From Balneolaceae bacterium (GTDB taxonomy: Bacteria > Bacteroidota > Rhodothermia > Balneolales > Balneolaceae), in the NCBI GenBank assembly GCA_021767245.1, contig JAASTO010000181.1, positions 1 through 5,238 on the forward strand: a stretch of DNA of 5,238 bases. The letters are read 5' to 3'. The first letter of the stretch is position 1, and the number at the start of each line of letters is the position of its first letter. Shown piece by piece: positions 1-5,238 of the stretch. Made by a program: the position numbers and the translations under genes. The notes beneath the pieces were generated by a model. The model searched no databases. It saw only the letters and a list, made by a program, of their open reading frames with translations, and was not told where the DNA came from.

Positions 1-345
1 ATATCCATTGCTAAAGACGGGTCCTACCGTCACCGTTTGGATATTCAGATCAATAGAGTCAACAAACCTAAAGAGGGTGTATTTGTAGCCTGGGTCACCA
101 CACCGTCTCTGGATAAGGTCAGGTTGATAGGAACGCTTGATGAGGATCTTGAAACTTCAGGTACGGTCGACTGGAATAAATATATTGTGGTTATCACCCA
201 CGAAGAAGAAGCTCCCTCTCCTGAAACAACCATGTGGTCCGGATCCATTGCCTTTCGCGGCTTATCCAGAAGCGGGCTCATGCATACCATGGCAGGTCAT
301 GGTCCTTTCGCCCAGGAACCCTGCGCTAAATACGGATATTATTAA
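1..345 (+). CDS. 3' end of an unidentified gene coupled to the multicopper oxidase
   Basis: The reading frame is open from the left edge of the window to the TAA at 343-345, so only the last 114 codons are seen and the true start lies upstream. A TTG at 37 is the first possible start inside the window but is unlikely to be real, because the frame continues to its left. I do not recognise the family. The visible part looks like a beta-rich domain with alternating hydrophobic strands (FVAWVTTP, KVRLIGTL, KYIVVITHEEE), faintly like the outer domain of RskA-type anti-sigma factors, but too weakly to call. The tail holds Met, His and Cys residues (MHTMAGHGPF, then EPC, coded by 280-324) that could bind copper. 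Its stop overlaps the oxidase start by one base, so the two proteins are probably made together, which suggests a copper- or oxidase-related role. That role is an inference. Confidence 0.75.
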   Translation: MSIAKDGSYRHRLDIQINRVNKPKEGVFVAWVTTPSLDKVRLIGTLDEDLETSGTVDWNKYIVVITHEEEAPSPETTMWSGSIAFRGLSRSGLMHTMAGHGPFAQEPCAKYGYY

Positions 346-347
346 TG
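343..347 (+). promoter_or_regulatory. TAATG stop-start overlap (translational coupling)
   Basis: The TAA of the upstream gene (343-345) and the ATG of the oxidase (345-347) share one A. No Shine-Dalgarno-like purine run lies in the 25 bases before the ATG, so initiation probably depends on ribosomes finishing the upstream gene or on leaderless-style Bacteroidota initiation. The overlap supports this ATG as the oxidase start. The signal peptide that begins directly after it supports the same choice. Confidence 0.7.
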
Positions 348-2042
348 ATAAAGCTGTACCCTAAGTTCTTTTTGTTGATCCTGATCATCTCAGGAATTTC
401 CCTTCCATCAATAGCCCAGCACGAACATCATAACATGAGTAGTCAGGGTATGGATATGGATACCACCAAGACCGTGTGGAGAATGCCTCCCATGAATATG
501 GAGATGCCCATGCTGCCCGGAATGCATAATGAGTTACCGCCGGTGGAGCCGTTTTTGGCCGGAATGGGACTCAAGAAGGAAGATATTCCCTACGCAAAAC
601 CCCGTGAGATCCTGGAGCTGGCCGACGGGGATACCGTGGCCCTGCAGGCCTCCATTGTCCGGCGCAACCTGGAAGGTAAAGACTATGTGATGTATGGCTA
701 CAACGGGCAATATCCGGGGCCACTGCTGAAAGCTCCACAGAACAGTACGGTGGTGGTGGAATTCAATAATCAGATCGAACTTCCGACCACGGTTCACTGG
801 CATGGGTTGCGTCATGATTATCGTTTTGACGGGACCATGTTTGCGCAGGATCCGGTGCAGGTGGGTGAGTCCTTTACCTATGAATTGTTTTTCAGGGATG
901 CCGGCGTGTACTGGTATCATCCCCACGTGCTGGAATATATTCAGCAGGATCTGGGGCTGTACGGTAATATGCTGGTTGAACCGCCTGAAGAAGATTATTA
1001 CAGTCCGGTGAACCGCGAAGAAATGGTGATCCTGGATGATATCCTGATCGATGATCAGGGACTGATACCCTGGGGGAAATCGAGCCCGAGTCATGCCCTG
1101 ATGGGTCGGTTCGGAAACGTGATGCTGGTGAACGGGAAAACCGATTACGAACTAAGCGTGGATAAGAATGAGGTGCTGCGATTTTATATCACCAATGTGG
1201 CGAACACCCGAACTTTCAACATGGTATTTGAAGGGGCCAAGGTAAAGGTGGTTGGCTCCGACATCAGTAAATTTGAAGAAGAGGTTTATACCGAGAACGT
1301 TCCCATCGCGGTGGCGGAACGGTATATCGTTGAGGTGCTGTATGAGGAACCTGGCACTTACCCGATCCTGAATTCCATTCAGGCCATTAATCATTTTCGG
1401 GGAGAATTCTATCCGCATCAGGACACCCTGGGTATGGTCACCGTATCAGAGAATGAGGTGGAAGAATCCTATACCGAAGCCTTCAACACCCTGAGGGTGA
1501 ATGAGGATGTGAAGTCCGATATTGCCGAATTTGAAAAATATTTTGATAAGCCAGTGGATAAGGAACTGGAGCTGACGGTTGCGGTGCAGAATTTGCCGAT
1601 CCCGATCATGCAGTCCATGGAACTGGATACGGCCTATGTACCTCACCTGGAATGGAATGATACCATGCCCATGATGAACTGGCTCTCAACGGGCAAGCAG
1701 GTGGAGTGGATCCTGCACGACCCAGCCACCGGCAAGCAGAACATGGATATCTACTGGGATTTCAAGAAAGGGGATATTATCAAGCTCAGGATCTACAACA
1801 ACCCGGATACCTTTCACCCCATGAATCACCCCTTCCACATTCACGGGCAGCGCCACCTGGTGCTGAATATTGACGGGGTAGAAAATCCCAATATGGTCTG
1901 GAAAGACACGTCCATCATACCGGTGGGTTCTACGGTAGACCTGCTGATCGAGATGTCCAATCCCGGCAAGTGGATGATGCACTGCCACATCGGCGAGCAC
2001 CTGGATGCCGGCATGATGCTGGGATTTGAGGTGGAGGAGTAG
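345..2042 (+). CDS. Exported three-domain multicopper oxidase (CopA/laccase-like)
   Basis: This 565-residue multicopper oxidase couples oxidation of a substrate (Cu(I), another metal or a phenolic) to reduction of O2 to water. Residues 1-24 form a Sec-type signal peptide: K3 and K7, a hydrophobic core FFLLILIISGISL, and likely cleavage SIA/Q at 24/25. There is no twin-arginine motif. The mature N-terminus (25-60) is rich in Met and His (HEHH, MPPMNMEMPM). Cupredoxin domains lie at about 95-215, 225-370 and 440-565. All copper motifs are intact: HWHG (H151, H153), YHPH (H192, H194), HPFHIH (H495, H498, H500) and HCHIGEH (H546, C547, H548, H552), with M557 as likely axial type 1 ligand. Length suits CopA/laccase-like enzymes. 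A Met cluster (M441, M443, M444) before domain 3 might aid copper handling. It forms an operon with the upstream gene, and a terminator follows 71 bases after the stop. Substrate is unproven; copper detoxification is the best guess. Confidence 0.95.
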   Translation: MIKLYPKFFLLILIISGISLPSIAQHEHHNMSSQGMDMDTTKTVWRMPPMNMEMPMLPGMHNELPPVEPFLAGMGLKKEDIPYAKPREILELADGDTVALQASIVRRNLEGKDYVMYGYNGQYPGPLLKAPQNSTVVVEFNNQIELPTTVHWHGLRHDYRFDGTMFAQDPVQVGESFTYELFFRDAGVYWYHPHVLEYIQQDLGLYGNMLVEPPEEDYYSPVNREEMVILDDILIDDQGLIPWGKSSPSHALMGRFGNVMLVNGKTDYELSVDKNEVLRFYITNVANTRTFNMVFEGAKVKVVGSDISKFEEEVYTENVPIAVAERYIVEVLYEEPGTYPILNSIQAINHFRGEFYPHQDTLGMVTVSENEVEESYTEAFNTLRVNEDVKSDIAEFEKYFDKPVDKELELTVAVQNLPIPIMQSMELDTAYVPHLEWNDTMPMMNWLSTGKQVEWILHDPATGKQNMDIYWDFKKGDIIKLRIYNNPDTFHPMNHPFHIHGQRHLVLNIDGVENPNMVWKDTSIIPVGSTVDLLIEMSNPGKWMMHCHIGEHLDAGMMLGFEVEE

Positions 2043-2104
2043 ATCTATTGGTTCATTGGTAGTTCATTTAACATGACCACTAATCCAATATAGGTTTAGA
2101 GTAT

Positions 2105-2168
2105 TTTTTAAGAAAGGAGCGTATCTGCGATGCACTCCTTTTTCATTTTCACGAACCTTTCTTAAAAA
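2105..2168. repeat. Perfect 13-bp inverted repeat enclosing the terminator
   Basis: TTTTTAAGAAAGG (2105-2117) is the exact reverse complement of CCTTTCTTAAAAA (2156-2168). The left arm shares AAAGG (2113-2117) with the left arm of the terminator stem, so the full outer stem and the full terminator hairpin cannot form together. The eight outermost pairs (TTTTTAAG with CTTAAAAA) can coexist with the terminator. It may be an extended terminator, an alternative fold, or the relic ends of a very small element. The sequence does not decide between these. Confidence 0.6.
2113..2143 (+). terminator. Intrinsic terminator of the oxidase operon
   Basis: AAAGGAG (2113-2119) pairs with CTCCTTT (2135-2141). 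After one C/A mismatch, GTATC (2121-2125) pairs with GATGC (2129-2133) with one G-T wobble, closing a TGC loop. That is a 12-pair stem with one internal mismatch, followed by T-rich sequence (TTTTTC, then ATTTTC). It sits 71 bases after the oxidase stop, oriented as expected for ending that transcript. An upstream A/T tract also allows weak function on the other strand. Confidence 0.75.
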
Positions 2169-2276
2169 CTAAAAGAGTTTCCTGTTTGCAGTGTAACGGA
2201 GAACTGTACATAAATACACTGTTTTCAAACACATATTTGCATAGTAAACCTGCAATTCTTAAATAGAAGAAAATAA

Positions 2277-2312
2277 TTGGGAATATCCTCTAGGGCTTGT
2301 TTATAATCCCAA
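2277..2312 (+). promoter_or_regulatory. Possible promoter inside an imperfect palindrome
   Basis: TATAAT at 2302-2307 matches a sigma-70 -10 box exactly. The nearest -35 candidate is TTGGGA (2277-2282), with a long 19-base spacer. The TTGGGA also pairs with TCCCAA (2307-2312), and after one mismatch TAT pairs with ATA, giving 9 of 10 complementary positions around the would-be promoter. The element ends 38 bases before the ATPase start. If the host uses a Bacteroidota-type promoter (TAnnTTTG), another weak candidate is CATATTTG near 2231-2238. Both are tentative. Confidence 0.25.
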
Positions 2313-2350
2313 AACTCACCATGAATACTTAACTTTTAATACACTTATCA

Positions 2351-4975
2351 ATGAGTACAGTATATGATGAACTGAATAAGATAATTTCTGAAGATGAGCA
2401 AGAGTTTTGGTTACATGCCCTTTCAGGAACTATAGCATCATTGGAAGTAGATCATGATGTGTGTCACCAGTCTGTTGAATTATTAAAAGTACAGAAGGGA
2501 TTAAGAAAAAGGGAAGATTTAGAATTTGAAGTTAAATCATGTGCAATTACAGATTTAATTTCTCCTAGACAAGACAAGGAAGAAATATCTCTAAAGAGTA
2601 TTTCCAACATTAAAAACATCAATGCTTTGTCTAATAACACTGAATTAGATTTTTCAAAATCTGGACTTACAGTAATATATGGTGGAAATGGTTCAGGAAA
2701 ATCAGGTTATGTCAGAATACTGCGAAATGTGTGTAGATTTAGAGGAATAGCAGGAAAAATAATACCGAATATATATACGGATGATGGAGATGAGTGTAGT
2801 GCAGAAATCGAATATTACAAAGATCAAAAAGAGGATGATAGTCAATTACTGCGTTTTCCTGAAGCTGAAAATTCAGTTCTTAAAGAAATAAGTATATTTG
2901 ACAGTGATAGTGCGATAGAGTACATAGAAAAGAAAAATAAAGTTGCCTTCAGGCCATTCATATTAAATTTATTAGATGTTTTCACTGACGTTTTAGATGA
3001 AATCAGGCATTTAATTGATACCGAAATTGAATACACTACAGGTAGGGATTTTTCAGAGTACTTTTCAAGAGATGGTAATAAAGTAAGAGATTATATTGGG
3101 CATCTGTCAAAAGATTCATCAAAGCAGGAGCTAAATAATTTAGTAGAATTAGATGACGATGTAAATGAAATAATTGCTAAAAAGGAAGCTCAATTAACTG
3201 AGATTAAGCAAAAAAATGTAAGTCAAAAAGTTAAGCGGATAGAAGCTAAAGCAAGTAGATTTACAGGAATAAAAAAGAAGTTACTACTTTACAAAAAAGC
3301 ACTTAGAAGAAACAAATTAAATGATTTAAAAAGTCTTTCTGAAAAACGAACAAGTGCACAAGAAGTGGCAAAAGTAGCTTCTGAATTAGAATTTAAAAAT
3401 GAACCATTAAAGGGTGTTGGGTCCGATGTATGGTTAACACTTTGGGAGGCAGCTAGGAGATATTCAGAGCAAGAGGCTTACAAAGGAAGGGATTATCCAG
3501 TTACTGAAGAGGGTGCAAAATGCGTTTTATGCCAACAAGACTTATCTGACGAAGCTAAAGAGAGGTATGACAATTTTGATACTTTTGTTAAAAATCAGAC
3601 TCAAGAAGAGTTAGAAGAATTAAATGCACTAATTAATGTAAATAGTGAAGAGTTAGAAAGTTTTGGATTTGAACTAACTGAAATTGATGAAACTCTGCAA
3701 GAAATCGGAATTGATGCTGAGACCTCATTAGAAGAAATACTAAGAGATTTCCTGTCTAATTTGAATAGTAGAAAAACGGAGCTATTAAAGTCCTTAAATT
3801 CAAACAAAAACTGGGATGATATGACTAGTCTACCATCATTCCCGCTAAATGAGTTCAATGATTTAGTAAGTGAGTTGGAAGACCGTGCAACGGCATTAAA
3901 AGAGTTAAATACAGATGAAAAAATTCAAGAATTAGAAAGTGAATTATCACTTTTAAAAGATAAAAAGAAACTTAAGAGTCTTCACGACGAAGTGTTAAAG
4001 GAAATTGATAGGCTAAATTATATCCATGGCTTAGAAGAATGTTTATCAGAGTTAAGTACTAACAGGGTTACGAATGTTGCAACCAATATCACTGAAGAGC
4101 TTGTTACTGAAGCATTAAAAAAGTCATTTCAGGATGAGATAAATGGGTTAGGTTTTAGTCATTTTGATGTAAAATTAAAGAGAGCATCAGTAAGCAAAGC
4201 GGTAACATATCATAGTCTTATGATTGAAGATGCTGAAGGATTACCGATTAGTAATATATTAAGTGAAGGAGAATATAGGTGTATTGCGTTAGCGCACTTT
4301 TTCTCTGAAATCCAAACTTCAAATAATAATTCAGGAGTAATATTCGATGATCCAGTTACATCTCTTGACCATAGATGGACAACGAAAATTGCAGAACGAT
4401 TAGTAAATGAGAGCAAAAAGAGACAAGTAATCGTATTTACCCATGACCTAACATTCCTAAAAAGGTTAGTGGAAAAAAGTGAGGAAATGAAAGCTGAAAT
4501 AAGTATTAGAGCACTTGATAGGCGGAAAATAGAGACTGGAATAGTGTCAGAATCACCTCCTTGGGAGTCAATGACAATTAAACAAAGATTAAAGGTGTTA
4601 AAACAGTTATATCAAGATATAAATCAATCTAATCAGTTTGATTTAGAGGAAACGAAAGAACAGAAAATCAGGCACTTTTATGGTCGTTTACGAGAGGCAT
4701 GGGAAGCGTTAATTGAGGAGTTACTTCTAAATAAGGTTGTAGTAAGATTTGGAAGAGCGGTTCAAACTCAAAGGCTAAAAAGATTAACAGATATCACTGA
4801 TGATGATATTGGAAAAGTTGATACAGCAATGAGTAAATGTTCAAAAATATTTATTGGACATGATCAGGCGACAAATTTTAAAGAAGAGGTGCCTAATTTA
4901 AGCGAGATAAAAGATGACCTAGATCTAATTGACTCTTATAGAGTTGAACTACAGGGCAAGAGGAAACGAAGCTAA
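2351..4975 (+). CDS. PrrC/RloC-like AAA ATPase with zinc-hook motif, putative defence effector
   Basis: This 874-residue protein has the split ABC/SMC-like ATPase layout of the AAA_13 group, which includes PrrC and RloC anticodon nucleases. A helical N-terminal region (1-85, with W20 and A23-L24) precedes Walker A GGNGSGKS (111-118, K117). Charged helical, probably coiled-coil arms (about 255-350 and 413-560) flank CVLC (C391, C394), a Rad50/RloC-type zinc hook. Signature LSEGE is at 637-641, Walker B VIFDDP at 663-668, the SLD D-loop at 671-673 and the switch His at H698. A C-terminal domain (about 735-874) follows, with R781, E785 and H837 (GHDQA) conspicuous. ATG 2351 is the first start codon after the in-frame TAA at 2330; no Shine-Dalgarno is seen. 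Known relatives guard against phage and DNA damage, some by cutting tRNA. ATPase and hook are clear; tRNase activity is only inferred. The gene is intact, stands alone, is AT-rich, and uses AGA/AGG for about 37 of 47 arginines, which suggests transfer. An SMC-like repair protein is the main alternative. Confidence 0.88.
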   Translation: MSTVYDELNKIISEDEQEFWLHALSGTIASLEVDHDVCHQSVELLKVQKGLRKREDLEFEVKSCAITDLISPRQDKEEISLKSISNIKNINALSNNTELDFSKSGLTVIYGGNGSGKSGYVRILRNVCRFRGIAGKIIPNIYTDDGDECSAEIEYYKDQKEDDSQLLRFPEAENSVLKEISIFDSDSAIEYIEKKNKVAFRPFILNLLDVFTDVLDEIRHLIDTEIEYTTGRDFSEYFSRDGNKVRDYIGHLSKDSSKQELNNLVELDDDVNEIIAKKEAQLTEIKQKNVSQKVKRIEAKASRFTGIKKKLLLYKKALRRNKLNDLKSLSEKRTSAQEVAKVASELEFKNEPLKGVGSDVWLTLWEAARRYSEQEAYKGRDYPVTEEGAKCVLCQQDLSDEAKERYDNFDTFVKNQTQEELEELNALINVNSEELESFGFELTEIDETLQEIGIDAETSLEEILRDFLSNLNSRKTELLKSLNSNKNWDDMTSLPSFPLNEFNDLVSELEDRATALKELNTDEKIQELESELSLLKDKKKLKSLHDEVLKEIDRLNYIHGLEECLSELSTNRVTNVATNITEELVTEALKKSFQDEINGLGFSHFDVKLKRASVSKAVTYHSLMIEDAEGLPISNILSEGEYRCIALAHFFSEIQTSNNNSGVIFDDPVTSLDHRWTTKIAERLVNESKKRQVIVFTHDLTFLKRLVEKSEEMKAEISIRALDRRKIETGIVSESPPWESMTIKQRLKVLKQLYQDINQSNQFDLEETKEQKIRHFYGRLREAWEALIEELLLNKVVVRFGRAVQTQRLKRLTDITDDDIGKVDTAMSKCSKIFIGHDQATNFKEEVPNLSEIKDDLDLIDSYRVELQGKRKRS

Positions 4976-5023
4976 ATTTTATTTTACTCAATACTCTTTT
5001 GCTTTCCTTAGAAATAAAATTTT
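4974..5023 (+). terminator. AT-rich hairpin beginning in the ATPase stop codon
   Basis: AAATTTTATTT (4974-4984) is the exact reverse complement of AAATAAAATTT (5012-5022). The loop is about 27 bases and a short T run follows. The left arm includes the last two bases of the TAA stop. All eleven pairs are A-T and the loop is long, so the hairpin is weak. It could end the ATPase transcript and, read from the other side, the tRNA transcript. No stronger terminator is visible between the two convergent genes. Confidence 0.35.
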
Positions 5024-5066
5024 GTTTACACTAATGTTGTTATCAAGTTTATTTAAGTGCAATTTA

Positions 5067-5079
5067 ATAAGTAACTTAT
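5067..5079. repeat. Small perfect palindrome in the convergent spacer
   Basis: ATAAGT and ACTTAT flank a single A, giving two six-base arms with a one-base centre, twelve bases beyond the tRNA 3' end. It could be a protein-binding site or a coincidence in AT-rich DNA. The rest of the spacer between the ATPase stop and the tRNA holds no other feature apart from the hairpin at 4974-5023. Confidence 0.25.
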
Positions 5080-5090
5080 GGTAAATATAG

Positions 5091-5163
5091 TGACCCCGCC
5101 GGGAATCGAACCCAGATCTAGGACTTAGGAGGTCCCTATTCTATCCAATTGAACTACAGGGTC
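5091..5163 (-). tRNA. tRNA-Arg (anticodon CCU)
   Basis: The minus strand folds into a full 73-base cloverleaf. Acceptor stem GACCCTG pairs with CGGGGTC (one T-G wobble) with discriminator A. The D stem is GTTC with GAAT (one G-T wobble). Anticodon stem GGGAC pairs with GTCCT around loop CTCCTAA, giving anticodon CCT (CCU in RNA), which reads AGG. A four-base variable loop follows, and the T arm is CTGGG-TTCGAAT-CCCGG. CCA is not encoded; ACTAT follows instead, so the end must be added after transcription. The gene converges with the ATPase gene. tRNA-Arg genes are frequent integration sites for mobile elements, which fits the AT-rich foreign-looking neighbour. This tRNA decodes a codon that the neighbour uses heavily. 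Confidence 0.97.
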
Positions 5164-5238
5164 GGGTCAAATGGTTGAACGGATATAAAAAAGATACGTA
5201 GCTTAGCGTAACTATTCACCTCTTATATAGTAGAAGGG
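5164..5238 (-). other. tRNA-Arg upstream leader, no gene seen
   Basis: These 75 bases lie upstream of the tRNA on its own strand and should contain its promoter or a link to another tRNA. No clear -35/-10 pair is seen; a TATCTTTT on the minus strand near 5191 weakly resembles a Bacteroidota -7 element. The first five bases of the tRNA (GACCC) are duplicated directly upstream of its 5' end. No start of a protein-coding gene is supported on either strand up to the window edge. Confidence 0.4.

Larger units (their letters stand above)
2043..2350. other. 308-bp intergenic junction between the two composition blocks
   Basis: No credible gene is seen here; the longest ATG-started frames are about a dozen codons (one at 2130 ends at 2165). 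Composition falls from about half G+C in the oxidase to strongly AT-rich. The stretch contains a terminator, a 13-bp inverted repeat and a promoter-like palindrome, each listed separately. Bases 2043-2100 hold short imperfect repeats (ATTGGT twice near 2046-2059, then CCAATA) that could form only a weak hairpin. I see no transposase remnant, no terminal repeat of a known insertion sequence and no tRNA fragment, although this would be the left edge if the downstream gene was inserted. Confidence 0.6.
4944..5161. repeat. 13-bp direct repeat linking the ATPase 3' end and the tRNA gene
   Basis: TTGAACTACAGGG occurs at 4944-4956, inside the final codons of the ATPase, and again at 5149-5161, inside tRNA-Arg. 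In the tRNA it covers acceptor-stem position 3 through the first D-loop bases, the 5' half of the gene. The copies are 205 bases apart in the same orientation. Such repeats can mark integration sites in tRNA genes, but integrases more often use the 3' half or the anticodon arm, and only about 190 bases lie between the copies, so chance is a serious alternative. Confidence 0.5.

Noticed and set aside
534..1094. A 186-codon open frame on the minus strand inside the oxidase gene
   Set aside because: It lies wholly opposite a gene with complete copper motifs, its product resembles no family, and it is His- and hydrophobic-rich as expected from the antisense of this coding strand.
2130..2165. Tiny open frame beginning ATGCAC inside the terminator
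   Set aside because: Only eleven codons, starting within the terminator hairpin, with no ribosome binding site and no recognisable peptide.
2043..2350. Insertion-sequence or integrase remnant at the left edge of the AT-rich block
   Set aside because: No transposase or integrase coding fragment, target-site duplication or recognised terminal repeat is visible; the 13-bp inverted repeat alone is not enough.
2351..4975. Assignment as Rad50, SMC or RecN repair protein
   Set aside because: The zinc hook and split ATPase are shared, but Walker A lies about 110 residues in, the FDDP Walker B matches the PrrC/RloC group, and an extra C-terminal domain of about 140 residues follows. No Mre11/SbcD partner gene is visible. 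It is kept only as an alternative.
2351..4975. Part of a multi-gene system such as Septu, Gabija, PARIS or Lamassu
   Set aside because: No second protein gene lies beside it in the window: upstream is the oxidase operon and downstream is a convergent tRNA.
1..5238. CRISPR array or regularly spaced repeats
   Set aside because: Only isolated short repeats are present, with no set of three or more equal repeats separated by similar-length spacers.

Overview
The window joins two blocks of very different base composition. The left block (1-2042) is roughly half G+C. It holds the 3' end of an unidentified gene and a complete, exported multicopper oxidase, overlapping as TAATG and so almost certainly one operon. 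The right block (2351-4975) is only about 30% G+C by sampled lines. It holds one long gene for a PrrC/RloC-like ABC-type ATPase with a CxxC zinc-hook motif. A tRNA-Arg(CCU) gene follows on the opposite strand (5091-5163), converging with the ATPase gene.

The organism is most likely in the Bacteroidota or a close relative such as Balneolota. The oxidase signal peptide appears to be cut just before Gln, a preference common there. Neither complete CDS has a Shine-Dalgarno sequence, and the tRNA gene does not encode its CCA end. This placement is an inference and the genus is unknown.

Layout: 1-345, partial CDS with a Met/His/Cys-bearing C-terminus. 345-2042, three-domain multicopper oxidase with all four copper motifs and a Met/His-rich mature N-terminus, probably for periplasmic copper or metal oxidation. 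2043-2350, intergenic stretch with a good intrinsic terminator (2113-2143), a perfect 13-bp inverted repeat that competes with the terminator stem, and a weak promoter-like element inside an imperfect palindrome. 2351-4975, the ATPase. 4974-5023, AT-rich hairpin starting in its stop codon. 5091-5163, tRNA-Arg. 5164-5238, upstream leader of the tRNA with no gene visible.

The left genes look like ordinary chromosomal metal homeostasis. The ATPase looks like a transferred single-gene defence or tRNA-targeting effector beside a tRNA gene: its composition and arginine codons differ sharply from the oxidase, it has no operon partner in the window, and a 13-bp piece of the tRNA gene is repeated exactly near its 3' end. 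An anticodon-nuclease activity is a hypothesis from domain layout and a C-terminal Arg/Glu/His set, not something the sequence proves.
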